Positions 8,025 through 15,178 of a DNA stretch of 30,826 bases are shown here, one piece after another; position 1 is the stretch's first letter; every line of letters starts with the position of its first letter. The notes below the pieces were generated by a model that was given only the letters and a program-made list of their open reading frames with translations, did no database searches and was not told where the DNA came from. The translations under genes were made by a program, and so were the position numbers. The stretch covers positions 1 to 30,826 of IMG/VR virus record IMGVR_UViG_3300044622_000658. One strand, given 5' to 3'. This DNA comes from a virus.

Positions 8025-8420
8025 CTAGCCTTGCAGTTCGTCATCGGCGAACCGCTGGACGATGTCCTTCGCGTTGATCCACCGCAGCATCCCTCCGCTC
8101 GGCGTGGTCGCCATCGTGCGATCGCGGCGTTGCTGCTCAGTCCAGAGTGCCTGCACGCACGTCGCACGGGCGGCGATCTGCGGAGCCAGCGACAGGCTCT
8201 CGCGGCTCGCCCGTTCCTCCTCGTCATCGGGGCCAGGATCACGAGGCGGCTTGTAGCGCAGGCTGCGGTCGTGACGCTTCGGCAGATGCCACACGTCGCG
8301 CAGGCGTATCAATTGGTCCTTAGCGATCGTCCAGTGCGTGCAGATTTCAGCCATCGGCATCTGCGATTCCCACTGCACGCGGAGGATCGCGGCGTCAATT
8401 GTCGCCGTGTTGCCGGGCAT
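8025..8420 (-). CDS. Helix-turn-helix DNA-binding protein (GcrA-like pattern), 131 aa
   Basis: Residues 7-50 show a trihelical DNA-binding pattern: AAILRVQWESQMPMAEIC, then an IAKDQLIRLRDVWHLPKR recognition part. The closing R-x-L-P-K-R resembles GcrA-type and small-terminase-type HTH proteins. A charged linker (DPGPDDEEERASRE, 61-74) and a helical tail follow. Start ATG at 8420 overlaps the preceding glycosyltransferase by 26 bp; no later start exists before residue 15. Likely roles are late-gene regulator or small terminase subunit. The large terminase is not in this window. Confidence 0.66.
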   Translation of the reverse strand: MPGNTATIDAAILRVQWESQMPMAEICTHWTIAKDQLIRLRDVWHLPKRHDRSLRYKPPRDPGPDDEEERASRESLSLAPQIAARATCVQALWTEQQRRDRTMATTPSGGMLRWINAKDIVQRFADDELQG

Positions 8421-9255
8421 CGCGTGGTGTCCAGTAGGAGACGCACCGGCTCGACGGGTTGAGATACAACCGCCCCGGCATCGTGCGATGAGCACACACG
8501 TGCTCGCAGTCCTCGCCGCTGTACCGCATGGCGAGGTAGGCGTCCCTCCGGTAGAGCGCCAGCTGTCCGAAGGCGCTGTTAAATCGCAGAGGCAGCGAGC
8601 CGACAGGCGGGTGCCAGTGGTGGAACCACGTCTGGTCGCGACGCCGCCAGAGATTCCACCGTGCCGCGAATGCGTCGTAGTGGATCGCGTACCCGTTGTG
8701 CTCCGCCCACGAATAGCTCGCCATGCACGACGCCTCGCGAGCAGCCTCGATATGTGCCACGCTCGTCGCCACGCCGTCAACGCTCCAACCTCCCCAAGCA
8801 TCTGAGTCGAACACGATGACGTAGTCGCACGGCTCGCCGTGCCGCACCCACCACTGGCACTGCGTGCGGTACTCGGCGAGGGCAATCGTCCGCTCGGTGG
8901 CGATCGTGTGCGAGAGGTGCGGCCGGTGGTTGACGTTGAGCGACACCTGCCGCTGCGTGCCGTCGGTCCACGCCGCGAGCACGTCCTTCGTCTCGTCTTC
9001 CGAGTCGTTCTCGAAGATGAACGCCGACCACGATCGGAACATCGCACCCGTCTCCTCGACGAGCGAGAGCGTCTGCGGAAGCCATGGCATCGAGTTGCGA
9101 GCGATGGCAACCAGGGCCACCGTGCGCTCAGCGGCGATCTCGCGACCGATGCGAACGTCGGCTGCGTATGCCGCAGCGAACTCCTCGTCGGGCGGGAGCA
9201 GCACGTCGGGGCGGTGAGCCTCGATGTCGGCGGCGGTGATGGTGTAGGTCGTCAT
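8395..9255 (-). CDS. Glycosyltransferase, GT-A fold, CMT1/GT69-like
   Basis: The product has 286 aa. After about 45 helical residues the core begins at TVALVAIARNS. FENDSEDET (81-89) and VIVFDSDAWGGW (146-157) with DxD at 150-152 form the donor and metal site. Later HHWHPP, FNSAFGQLALYRRDAYL and GEDCEHV form the acceptor end. This combination resembles the cryptococcal mannosyltransferase 1 family, an assignment from motif memory. It overlaps the next gene by 4 bp in a polycistronic glycosylation block. Confidence 0.78.
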   Translation of the reverse strand: MTTYTITAADIEAHRPDVLLPPDEEFAAAYAADVRIGREIAAERTVALVAIARNSMPWLPQTLSLVEETGAMFRSWSAFIFENDSEDETKDVLAAWTDGTQRQVSLNVNHRPHLSHTIATERTIALAEYRTQCQWWVRHGEPCDYVIVFDSDAWGGWSVDGVATSVAHIEAAREASCMASYSWAEHNGYAIHYDAFAARWNLWRRRDQTWFHHWHPPVGSLPLRFNSAFGQLALYRRDAYLAMRYSGEDCEHVCAHRTMPGRLYLNPSSRCVSYWTPRDARQHGDN

Positions 9256-10025
9256 ATCCCCACGTCATCCGCTGTCGCCCCGATGGCGAACGGAAAGAAC
9301 TCTTGAAGATTCACCGGTCCGCTCGTCGCCTGGAGCCGATGCCACGCATCGACCAGCCCCGTGTAGCCGTAGTAGTCCTGCTTCATGGCGATCTGCTGCT
9401 CGGTCGTGTACGCGTAGTGATCGAACACGAGCCCCGCCGCTTCGGTGTTTTCGATGCTCACGCATCGGTCAAATCCAGTGACGATCGGCGGCTCGTGTCG
9501 GAGGAACCGCATGCCCGGCCCCCATCGCCACGCTCGCAGCCATTCGAGGTCACCGCGAGCCCAGCCCGTAGTCGATGTCAGGATCTTCGAGGGTCCGACC
9601 CAGTAGCGGCACGCGAACCGTGCGGCTGTCGCCACGGGCTGCTGAAGCATCAGCCAGTAGATCCGCTCCAGTTGCCACGCCTGCCAGAGCTCGTCGCTGT
9701 CCACCTGCATGACGACGCCGCCTTCGACGCCTTCGAGAGCGCGGGCGATCATCGAAATCTTGCCGTCCCACGGTGAGTGACGCCACGAGCAGGTCACGTT
9801 CGGCGTGTTGTTCACCGCACGCACGTACTCGTGCGTCCCGTCCACGCTGACGAAGTCCCGGTGCCACTTGTCGGGCATCGTCTGGCACCACGCCGTGCAG
9901 TGCGTCGGTGCCGCGACGCCCTCGACGATCCGCCACTGCCACGGGATCGTGAGCTGGCGAAACGTCGCGAGGTGCTGCTCGATGTACGGCTCGCCGTTGA
10001 GCACGAGCGTGAAGAGCGTCAGCAT
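9252..10025 (-). CDS. Glycosyltransferase, GT2-like
   Basis: The product has 257 aa. ATG at 10025 overlaps the end of the preceding glycosyltransferase gene; longer in-frame readings are shadow sequence of that gene. The opening LTLFTLVLNGEPYIEQHLAT is the classic first beta strand and NGE loop of family 2 enzymes. The DxD-type motif is MQVDSDELW (106-114). RAWRWGPGMRF and FDHYAYTTEQQIAMKQDYYGY near the C-terminus resemble proteins that act on sugar acceptors. Substrate unknown. Confidence 0.78.
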   Translation of the reverse strand: MLTLFTLVLNGEPYIEQHLATFRQLTIPWQWRIVEGVAAPTHCTAWCQTMPDKWHRDFVSVDGTHEYVRAVNNTPNVTCSWRHSPWDGKISMIARALEGVEGGVVMQVDSDELWQAWQLERIYWLMLQQPVATAARFACRYWVGPSKILTSTTGWARGDLEWLRAWRWGPGMRFLRHEPPIVTGFDRCVSIENTEAAGLVFDHYAYTTEQQIAMKQDYYGYTGLVDAWHRLQATSGPVNLQEFFPFAIGATADDVGI

Positions 10026-10624
10026 TTCCAGAGCGGCGACCGCCGCCCCTCCCAGTTGACCGCCTCGACGCCGCAGTGACCGACGGTCATCGGCAGCACG
10101 ACGCACGACGCAAACTGCGTCGCGAACGACAGGTCGCAGAGCTCGGCCGTGCGTGACCACTCGGGGTAGAGGACGTGCCGCCGGTAGAGTTGGAAGAATC
10201 CGGCGAACATCGAGGCGTACGCCTTGTTCGGCTTGCCGTCGGCGAGCCGCTCGGGCGAGTGGAAATCGACCCGCCTCGCTCCGTAGAGCGTCTCGGGACT
10301 GGTCGCGTCCTGCTCGATGATCTCGCGTGCGTTCGTCGGCACCATCACGTCGGCGTCGATCAGCAGATACCACGCATCCGGGTACGCGGCGTGCAAATGC
10401 TCTTGGGCGAATCGAACCGCACCTGCCTTGTTGAACGCTGCCCCGTCGGCGTGCCACCCGTCATAGATCAGAGGCGTCGCCTCGAATCGCTGGGCCACGT
10501 CAACGCTGGCGTCGTTCGCCTCGGTGACGACGCAGACGCCCGACACCTGACCGGCGAGGCAGTGCAGGCAGTGAGGCAGGTAGTCCGCGTAGTTGACGCT
10601 CGTCGTGATCGCGTAGATGTCCAT
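10019..10624 (-). CDS. Glycosyltransferase, GT-A fold (201 aa)
   Basis: It starts MDIYAITTSVNYADYLPHCL, the N-terminal strand and loop of GT2-like enzymes. LLIDADVMVP holds the DxD at 90-92. ASMFAGFFQLYRR is the usual closing segment. It is short for the family, so it is a minimal catalytic domain without an extra acceptor domain. ATG at 10624 directly abuts the TGA of the methyltransferase gene. Confidence 0.78.
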   Translation of the reverse strand: MDIYAITTSVNYADYLPHCLHCLAGQVSGVCVVTEANDASVDVAQRFEATPLIYDGWHADGAAFNKAGAVRFAQEHLHAAYPDAWYLLIDADVMVPTNAREIIEQDATSPETLYGARRVDFHSPERLADGKPNKAYASMFAGFFQLYRRHVLYPEWSRTAELCDLSFATQFASCVVLPMTVGHCGVEAVNWEGRRSPLWKC

Positions 10625-11194
10625 TCACTCGCCCCGCTTCACGGCGATGACTTGCCACTCACGGTAGAGCACCTCGACGCACTCGCCGTAGAGCGAGAGG
10701 AACGCATCGATCGCGGGCTCCGGCGTCGGTAGGTGCTGCCGGTGCGGGTGCGGATCACGCCACTCGTAGTCGTCCCACACGATGACAGCGCCGACCTTGA
10801 GCAGCCGCCACGCGAGCACCGTGTCTTCGAGCACCGTGCGGCCCTCGTGCCCGCCGTCGATGTAGATGCCATCGAACATCCGATGCTCGGCGAGGGCGCG
10901 GGCGAGAAAGACGTGCGAGCGTCCGCGAAACTTTTCGGCACGCCCGGCGAGGTTGGCGTCGAACCGCGCCTCGGGATTTTCTGCCGAGAACCCGTCAAAC
11001 GGCCCACCCCAGGTATCGACGCACGTGATCGTGTCGCCGTGCTTCAGTGCTTCATCGAGCATCCAGCACGCAGAGCGGCCCTCGTGCGATCCGATCTCCA
11101 GCCAGCGGCACGGGTGCGGCAGGCGAGGCAGCACGTGCTCACGCCAGGCGTTCGTTCGCATCGAGAACCAGTCGTGCGTGAACTGGTAGCTCAT
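10625..11194 (-). CDS. Class I SAM-dependent methyltransferase
   Basis: The product has 189 aa. Motif I is WLEIGSHEGRSACWML (31-46), the SAM-binding glycine loop. TCVDTWGG (57-64) is the acidic motif II region. IYIDGGHEGRTVLEDT (110-125) and GAVIVWDDY (135-143) are the later strands, in the pattern of the Methyltransf_24 family often found beside sugar-transfer genes. ATG at 11194 overlaps the previous stop (ATGA). Position between glycosyltransferases points to methylation of a sugar or glycan precursor (inference). Confidence 0.82.
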   Translation of the reverse strand: MSYQFTHDWFSMRTNAWREHVLPRLPHPCRWLEIGSHEGRSACWMLDEALKHGDTITCVDTWGGPFDGFSAENPEARFDANLAGRAEKFRGRSHVFLARALAEHRMFDGIYIDGGHEGRTVLEDTVLAWRLLKVGAVIVWDDYEWRDPHPHRQHLPTPEPAIDAFLSLYGECVEVLYREWQVIAVKRGE

Positions 11195-11787
11195 GTGACC
11201 ACCCGGCCCAGGTGCTCGCGGATCAGCTCGCATCGGATGTCGGGCGGATTGCCGCACGGGTGATAGACGAGGTCGCCGTTCTGCCAGTGGTTCGTCTGTC
11301 CGAGATGCACCGAATTGAACGTCCGCTTCGGCGCGATCGTCATGCGATCCGCCAGCCGCTCGCGGTGCTTCATCAGCCACTGCTGGACGTTCCACTCCAT
11401 GCCTCGCCACTCGTCCTCTGCGGCGACGATGTCGGCGAGCAGCGACAGCGTGCCTTGAGTTGCACGCCACACGATCGACCCGCCGTTCACCAGGGCGTGA
11501 GCGCCGATACCCTCCTCGCAGATCGTCATGTGCGGCCCGAGCTCGGGCACGTCCTCGATCCGGGTCGTCAGGTTCGTGATCACGCAGTCGGCGTCGAGCG
11601 TCCACACGAGGTCATGGTGTTCGAGCAGTTGCCCGATCCGCCAGAAGTTCGCCAGCGCCTGTGAGTACGGCTCGCATCGCCACACCATCGTGTAGTCGTG
11701 CCTCACGCAGTACGCGAGACGGTTCGCAACGGTGAGCTCTGCCCACGGCGTGCCGACACCCGCGCTCGTGAAGATCGCGACGTTCAT
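11191..11787 (-). CDS. Glycosyltransferase, GMA12/MNN10 (GT34)-like
   Basis: The product has 198 aa from ATG at 11787, which overlaps the RusA stop. VWTLDADCVITN (61-72) contains the DxD (65-67). NGGSIVWR and EDEWRGMEWNVQQW follow, then KRTFNSVHLG and GDLVYHPCG, in the order seen in GT34 galactosyl/mannosyltransferases. It is the first gene of the glycosylation block in transcription order, translated directly after the resolvase. Confidence 0.76.
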   Translation of the reverse strand: MNVAIFTSAGVGTPWAELTVANRLAYCVRHDYTMVWRCEPYSQALANFWRIGQLLEHHDLVWTLDADCVITNLTTRIEDVPELGPHMTICEEGIGAHALVNGGSIVWRATQGTLSLLADIVAAEDEWRGMEWNVQQWLMKHRERLADRMTIAPKRTFNSVHLGQTNHWQNGDLVYHPCGNPPDIRCELIREHLGRVVT

Positions 11788-12182
11788 GTGATCCGCACCG
11801 TCGTGCGACCCTCGCTGCCCCACGATTTCTCGACGACGAGACGAGCCACGTTCGTATCATCGCCCATCACGTCCTGCAGCGCGTCGAGGACCGCCTTGCC
11901 CAGGTTGTCCACGTCGGGACGCGGCAGCGCCGGTGCGGTCGGCTTCACGCCTGACTTCGTGAGGTGCGACTTGGGTCGTGCGAACACGGCGTCAATGACG
12001 ACGCTGACTGGTTTCGCCTGCTCGCGGAGCCCGGCGACGCTTGCCGCTAATGCGATCGCCTGTCGGTAGGCGTGAACTGGATGGCTCTTCGGTACGTACG
12101 CGCGAGCGAACCCGCCCTGCGTTGACACTCGCGGGCGCGGCTGCGGCACCGGATCGCCGGGGATGGAGAGCGTGATGGTCAC
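11784..12182 (-). CDS. rusA: RusA-family Holliday-junction resolvase
   Basis: I chose GTG at 12182 because it forms GTGA with the upstream stop and gives 132 aa, close to the 120 aa of E. coli RusA. PGDPVPQPRPR near the N-terminus is the family signature. RPDVDNLGKAVLDAL (88-102) and MGDDTNV (106-112) supply the catalytic acids D90, D92 and D108/D109, with the conserved K96. The enzyme cuts four-way junctions symmetrically so that branched phage DNA can be resolved before packaging. It closes the recombination block. Confidence 0.9.
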   Translation of the reverse strand: MTITLSIPGDPVPQPRPRVSTQGGFARAYVPKSHPVHAYRQAIALAASVAGLREQAKPVSVVIDAVFARPKSHLTKSGVKPTAPALPRPDVDNLGKAVLDALQDVMGDDTNVARLVVEKSWGSEGRTTVRIT

Positions 12183-12400
12183 AGCAAGTCGAGCCCGTGC
12201 TCCGCACACTGACTCCGCAGCCACTCGCGGAGCTCCTGGTACGCCACCTCGACATCGTGGCCGAGCTCGCCGCCCTTGATCTCGGTCGCGAGGTGGTCGT
12301 CGAGCAGGATGACGATCGACTTCGCCCGCGAGCCCTCGACGCAGTCGCGGAACTCGCCCTCGTCCTCGGGCAATCGGAATCTCAGCGTGGCGGTTGGCAT
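12179..12400 (-). CDS. Small conserved phage-type protein beginning MPTATLRFRLPEDEGEF (73 aa)
   Basis: ATG at 12400 is preferred over one five codons upstream because the protein then begins with the pattern ATLRF-LPEDEGEF, which I know from small phage proteins of unknown function (mKATLTFNLPEE type). It has a charged helical middle and C-terminus. It overlaps the protease gene by 19 bp and the resolvase by 4 bp. No catalytic motif was seen. Its place beside RusA suggests a helper in recombination or early replication. Confidence 0.66.
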   Translation of the reverse strand: MPTATLRFRLPEDEGEFRDCVEGSRAKSIVILLDDHLATEIKGGELGHDVEVAYQELREWLRSQCAEHGLDLL

Positions 12401-13173
12401 CCCGGCATCGTGCATGGCTCGTCAAGTTCGCCGACCACGCTCCGAATCCAATCGAGGTAGAGCACCACGCGGGTGTGACCCGACTCTTCGCCGAGGACGT
12501 ATCGCGTTTTTCCACCAACGCGGGCGACGTATGAGTTCACGCCGACAAGCCTCGTGCTGCCGTCGATCGCCGTTGCCCATAGCGGCCCGCCCGAGTCGCC
12601 CGGCGCGATGCACGCCGGGAGCGGGCCAGCGTCAGGCGTCCTGCGGATCGGGCAGACGTACACGCCGTGCTCGATCGACCCGAGGAAGCACGTCCCGGCT
12701 CGCAGCCGCTGGTCGCCGCCCGTGAGCCCGCGTGTGAGCGTGCCTGTCATTCCGTACCCAGCGGCGGCGGCGACGCTCCCGAGCCGCTCGGTGCCGTCAG
12801 CGAGCCGTGGATACACGTCGGCGTGCCGATGCTGTCCGAGCCGCACCAGGGCGATGTCGTGCCACCCGTGAACGCCGGTCCATTCGGGATGCCGCACGAC
12901 GCGGTCGCACGCGAGTCGCTCGCCGCCGAGGACGACCGTGACAGCCGTCATCTCGTGCGGGACGTGGGCCGCCGTCAACACCCAGTGCGGCGAGATGAGC
13001 GTGCCAGAGCCCGCGAGCGGAACGCCTTCGGCGTTGTTGCCGACGACCCGCACGACGTAGCCCGAGAACGTCGCACCGTAGTCGAGGTAGCGGCCGTCGC
13101 CCTTCGACTCGTCAATCGTGGCGGCAGACGCCGCGAGGGCCGACACGGCGATGAGAGTCGCCAGGAGTCGCAT
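12382..13173 (-). CDS. Secreted trypsin-like serine protease (S1 family)
   Basis: The product has 263 aa. Residues 1-17 (MRLLATLIAVSALAASA) are a clear signal peptide. The catalytic triad is complete: WVLTAAH with H70, HDIALVRL with D106, and PGDSGGPLW with S194. Four cysteines in the mature part (C89, C162, C174, C188) can form disulfides. The ends (C254, C259) are cysteine-rich as well. A short N-terminal propeptide (18-38) precedes the first strand. An exported S1 protease is unusual in a phage and may be a lysogenic-conversion gene or help breach a proteinaceous envelope. It follows a 205-bp gap and so may have its own promoter. Confidence 0.88.
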   Translation of the reverse strand: MRLLATLIAVSALAASAATIDESKGDGRYLDYGATFSGYVVRVVGNNAEGVPLAGSGTLISPHWVLTAAHVPHEMTAVTVVLGGERLACDRVVRHPEWTGVHGWHDIALVRLGQHRHADVYPRLADGTERLGSVAAAAGYGMTGTLTRGLTGGDQRLRAGTCFLGSIEHGVYVCPIRRTPDAGPLPACIAPGDSGGPLWATAIDGSTRLVGVNSYVARVGGKTRYVLGEESGHTRVVLYLDWIRSVVGELDEPCTMPGCQPPR

Positions 13174-13378
13174 GCCCGATCATGGCACGCGAGGCTAGTG
13201 GCCTTGCAGTTAGCGGAGGCGTGATACACGGACAGTATAAACACTGGTTCTCAACACACCGTTTCGCGCCCGTGTAGTGTCCTGTTTCGCAGTTCTCGAA
13301 TTGCGAACAGACGACCCCGGCGGGTTCGGCCGCGCGGTTTATCCTTCCGCCGCCTGCCCGCCGGGATCGCTGTTCTGC
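13174..13378. other. 205-bp non-coding gap with two inverted repeats and a possible promoter
   Basis: No convincing gene is present. From the upstream side it holds a 9-bp GC hairpin (13316-13324 with 13357-13365), which may terminate the small membrane gene although no T-run follows. Next comes an inverted repeat at 13282-13310 (CTGTTTCGCA / TGCGAACAG, one bulge). Last is an AT-rich patch around 13231-13240 that reads TATACT on the minus strand, a possible -10 box for the protease gene with no good -35. Confidence 0.4.
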
Positions 13379-13522
13379 TCACCTCGTCATCCACATCAGC
13401 CCCCAGTTCGCCGCGCCGTAGCTCGCCCACACGACGAATCCGGCGGGGGAGCCCTTCCACCACTGCTCGATCGCGACAGCCCAGTAAAGCAGAGAGACGA
13501 ACAGCAGAAGCGGTGCACTCAT
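13379..13522 (-). CDS. Small two-helix membrane protein (47 aa)
   Basis: ATG at 13522 overlaps the previous stop (ATGA) and has GAGG close upstream. Residues 3-20 (APLLLFVSLLYWAVAIEQ) and 26-44 (PAGFVVWASYGAANWGLMW) are hydrophobic with a short charged loop (WWKGS). The size and topology fit a small holin or a superinfection-exclusion protein. It stands at the end of the recombination block, before a hairpin. Confidence 0.62.
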   Translation of the reverse strand: MSAPLLLFVSLLYWAVAIEQWWKGSPAGFVVWASYGAANWGLMWMTR

Positions 13523-13764
13523 AAATCCTCCACGAGCGAAGCGGCGCACGGGTCCGGCACTGTCGGCGGTGTCCAGCCGCGCACGAGCCTGCCAGACAAC
13601 CGCAGTTTTTTGATTCTCGATTGCACCCACGGTGCGCTTTCCAAAAACATGACTGACATGACTTCATCCAGCGGCGTCGGAGCCGGTGGCTCGCGATCAA
13701 CAGGAATCTTGAAGCCTAGGACAGAGCGGCCATCGCCTCCTCGCGACACGTAACGACCTTGCAT
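13519..13764 (-). CDS. Hypothetical basic 81-aa protein
   Basis: Start ATG at 13764 is backed by a strong ribosome-binding site (GGGAGG, six bases away), although it lies 49 bp inside the VRR-NUC gene. The product has a Pro-rich linker (VDREPPAPTPLDEV) and a helical, basic part (SRIKKLRLSGRLVRGW). I recognise no family. Confidence 0.58.
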   Translation of the reverse strand: MQGRYVSRGGDGRSVLGFKIPVDREPPAPTPLDEVMSVMFLESAPWVQSRIKKLRLSGRLVRGWTPPTVPDPCAASLVEDL

Positions 13765-13991
13765 GGTGCGCCTCCCTGCGTCTCGATCTCCCTCATGCGT
13801 GCGACCTGCAGCGGCGTGGCTTTCTTGCCCGGCTGCTTCACTTCCAGGAACACCGCCTTGCCGCGTCGAAGACAGAGCAGGTCGGGGACGCCAGCCAACT
13901 GATGCGGACCGCCGTGGATCTTCATGACCCACCACCCTGCTTGTTTGGCTTCCCGAACTATCGCGGCGACGATGTTGGATTCCCGTGGCAT
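13716..13991 (-). CDS. VRR-NUC domain nuclease (91 aa)
   Basis: The protein is a minimal PD-(D/E)xK nuclease of the VRR-NUC family: E4 in the first helix, GVPDLLCLRRGKAVFLEVK (34-52) with D37, E50 and K52, and TPLQ with Q62. Stand-alone phage VRR-NUC enzymes act on branched or Holliday-junction-like DNA. ATG at 13991 has AAGGGG eight bases upstream and overlaps the Gp88-like gene by 34 bp. With RusA this gives the phage two structure-selective nucleases. Confidence 0.86.
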   Translation of the reverse strand: MPRESNIVAAIVREAKQAGWWVMKIHGGPHQLAGVPDLLCLRRGKAVFLEVKQPGKKATPLQVARMREIETQGGAPCKVVTCREEAMAALS

Positions 13992-14704
13992 TCCGTTGCC
14001 CCTTGAACAGCGTCGCCGTTGAAGCAGCGACGGCATGATTCACATACCCGAACAATCGACTCGCTCAGGTTGAGCGGGCAGTCTCTCGCAATCGGCTGCG
14101 ATCCGTCAAGGTCATAGCCATGCCGAAACACGACAGGAGCAACGTCGTCGCTTGGAGCCTCTCCTCGATCGCACTGGTAAGACCAGAACCACTTCAAGCC
14201 GCGAGGAGCCACCACGCGAAACTCTTCCAGCCTTGCCCACGATGCCCGATCTACCGAAAAGTGAACGTAGACGTTGTCGCGAGGCTGAATCGTTGAAGCG
14301 ATCTCAGGCTTGCGCGTGACGACCCACTGAGGCACACCTGGAAGCATCAAGGCTACGGCGTCGATGCAGGCTGGCGTCTCTGCTACGAGGTCGCCGCCGC
14401 CGCACCAACGGATGAACGTGAGCCGCAGCCGCGTTGACCAGTGCGCGATGCGACCGGCGAGCGACTGCGGATCGGCACGCAATGAGTTCAAGAGCCGATG
14501 CTGCTTTGCCAAGCTCGCCGTCCAAGTCGCGGGGCCACGGGCGAAGTAGCACGTATCGGAACACACGAGCGTTGGCGTACACGTCCCGATGATCGGAAAG
14601 TTCAGCGAATGCCCGGTGACCTTGTTGGTCGAGAATGGATTCTCCGACGGGCCGAGAGGCTCATCGTGCCACTGCGGCTTTCGTGCCAGCGTAGCGACGC
14701 TCAT
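13958..14704 (-). CDS. Gp88 / DUF5131-like cysteine-rich phage protein
   Basis: The product has 248 aa. Features are STNKVTGHS (25-33), the cluster C42-x5-C48-x3-C52, RWCGGGDLVAE (99-109) and VVTRKPE (128-134). A C-terminal set C209, C221, C224, C227 follows. The pattern is that of the mycobacteriophage Gp88-like family, whose cysteine layout is reminiscent of Fe-S or radical-SAM-like proteins; its biochemical role is unknown. A perfect palindrome (14712-14730) ends 8 bp before the start. A GC hairpin upstream (14735-14769) makes this a likely new transcription unit. Confidence 0.72.
   Translation of the reverse strand: MSVATLARKPQWHDEPLGPSENPFSTNKVTGHSLNFPIIGTCTPTLVCSDTCYFARGPATWTASLAKQHRLLNSLRADPQSLAGRIAHWSTRLRLTFIRWCGGGDLVAETPACIDAVALMLPGVPQWVVTRKPEIASTIQPRDNVYVHFSVDRASWARLEEFRVVAPRGLKWFWSYQCDRGEAPSDDVAPVVFRHGYDLDGSQPIARDCPLNLSESIVRVCESCRRCFNGDAVQGATECHGNPTSSPR
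14045..14057 (-). promoter_or_regulatory. GATTGTTCGGGTA motif (copy inside the Gp88-like gene)
   Basis: This is an exact copy of the motif found at 19947-19960, here within codons of the Gp88-like gene and 54 bases before the VRR-NUC start. Because it is coding (Ser-Ile-Val-Arg-Val), chance cannot be excluded. Confidence 0.3.
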
Positions 14705-14711
14705 GCCGCCA

Positions 14712-14730
14712 CTTGACAGTCGCTGTCAAG
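14712..14730. promoter_or_regulatory. Perfect palindrome CTTGACAG-TCG-CTGTCAAG, candidate operator
   Basis: Eight-base arms around a 3-base centre, 8 bp upstream of the Gp88-like start. Each arm contains TTGACA, but no -10 box lies at a workable distance on either strand, so an operator is likelier than a promoter. Confidence 0.5.
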
Positions 14731-14734
14731 CAAA

Positions 14735-14769
14735 CCGCCCCGCCGTGCTGGAGATTCACGGCGGGGCGG
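14735..14769 (-). terminator. Perfect 13-bp GC hairpin, terminator or attenuator
   Basis: Arms 14735-14747 and 14757-14769 pair perfectly around a 9-base loop. On the minus strand the stem is followed by TTTGCTT, a weak T-tract. It lies 67 bp after the stop of the zinc-ribbon gene and before the palindrome at 14712, so it probably separates two transcripts. Confidence 0.55.
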
Positions 14770-14836
14770 CTACTGGGTTCCGTGGATACGTCGCCTCTCA
14801 CGGTTTGGCGATCCATGCGGCCGATGACTGCAGCCG

Positions 14837-15178
14837 CTACGCCGAGGACGCGGCGAGGTATTCCTCGATGCGTGTCTTCAACTTCTCGTTCGTGTCACGA
14901 AGGTGCTCCAGATACCGACGCCCGTTCGGCTCGGCGTCCGCCTCGGCGATCGTCATTCCCTTGAACCGCCCGTACTGGAAACGGAACTCGGTCCAGTCGG
15001 CTCGCGGCTCAGCCACGGCAGACCGGGCTGCGGCATCAACCCGCATCCGTACGCCGCAGAACGCGCACGCCAGAACGTCCTGCCTCGGCCCTTTCATCGG
15101 GACGAACTCGCCGACGTGTTCCCACGACGACGCCGAGCAGCGGTAGCAGACGAGCGTGGTTTCGTAGAGGTCAATCAT
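14837..15178 (-). CDS. Zinc-ribbon protein with ExoX-type C-terminal domain (113 aa)
   Basis: Residues 11-41 contain CYRC and CAFC, a treble-clef or ribbon zinc site (C11, C14, C38, C41). Residues 66-108 (RFQYGRFKGMTIAEA, RRYLEHL) match the small domain found at the end of exodeoxyribonuclease X and in DUF3820-type proteins, thought to help in DNA binding. The exonuclease domain itself is absent. ATG at 15178 overlaps the previous stop and has GGAGG upstream. A DNA-binding accessory factor in repair or recombination is the likely role. Confidence 0.68.
   Translation of the reverse strand: MIDLYETTLVCYRCSASSWEHVGEFVPMKGPRQDVLACAFCGVRMRVDAAARSAVAEPRADWTEFRFQYGRFKGMTIAEADAEPNGRRYLEHLRDTNEKLKTRIEEYLAASSA

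Noticed and set aside
14704-14730. TTGACA as -35 promoter box of the Gp88-like gene
   Set aside because: At the normal 16-18 base distance the -10 position would fall on the start codon with no TATAAT-like sequence. Kept as a palindrome only.
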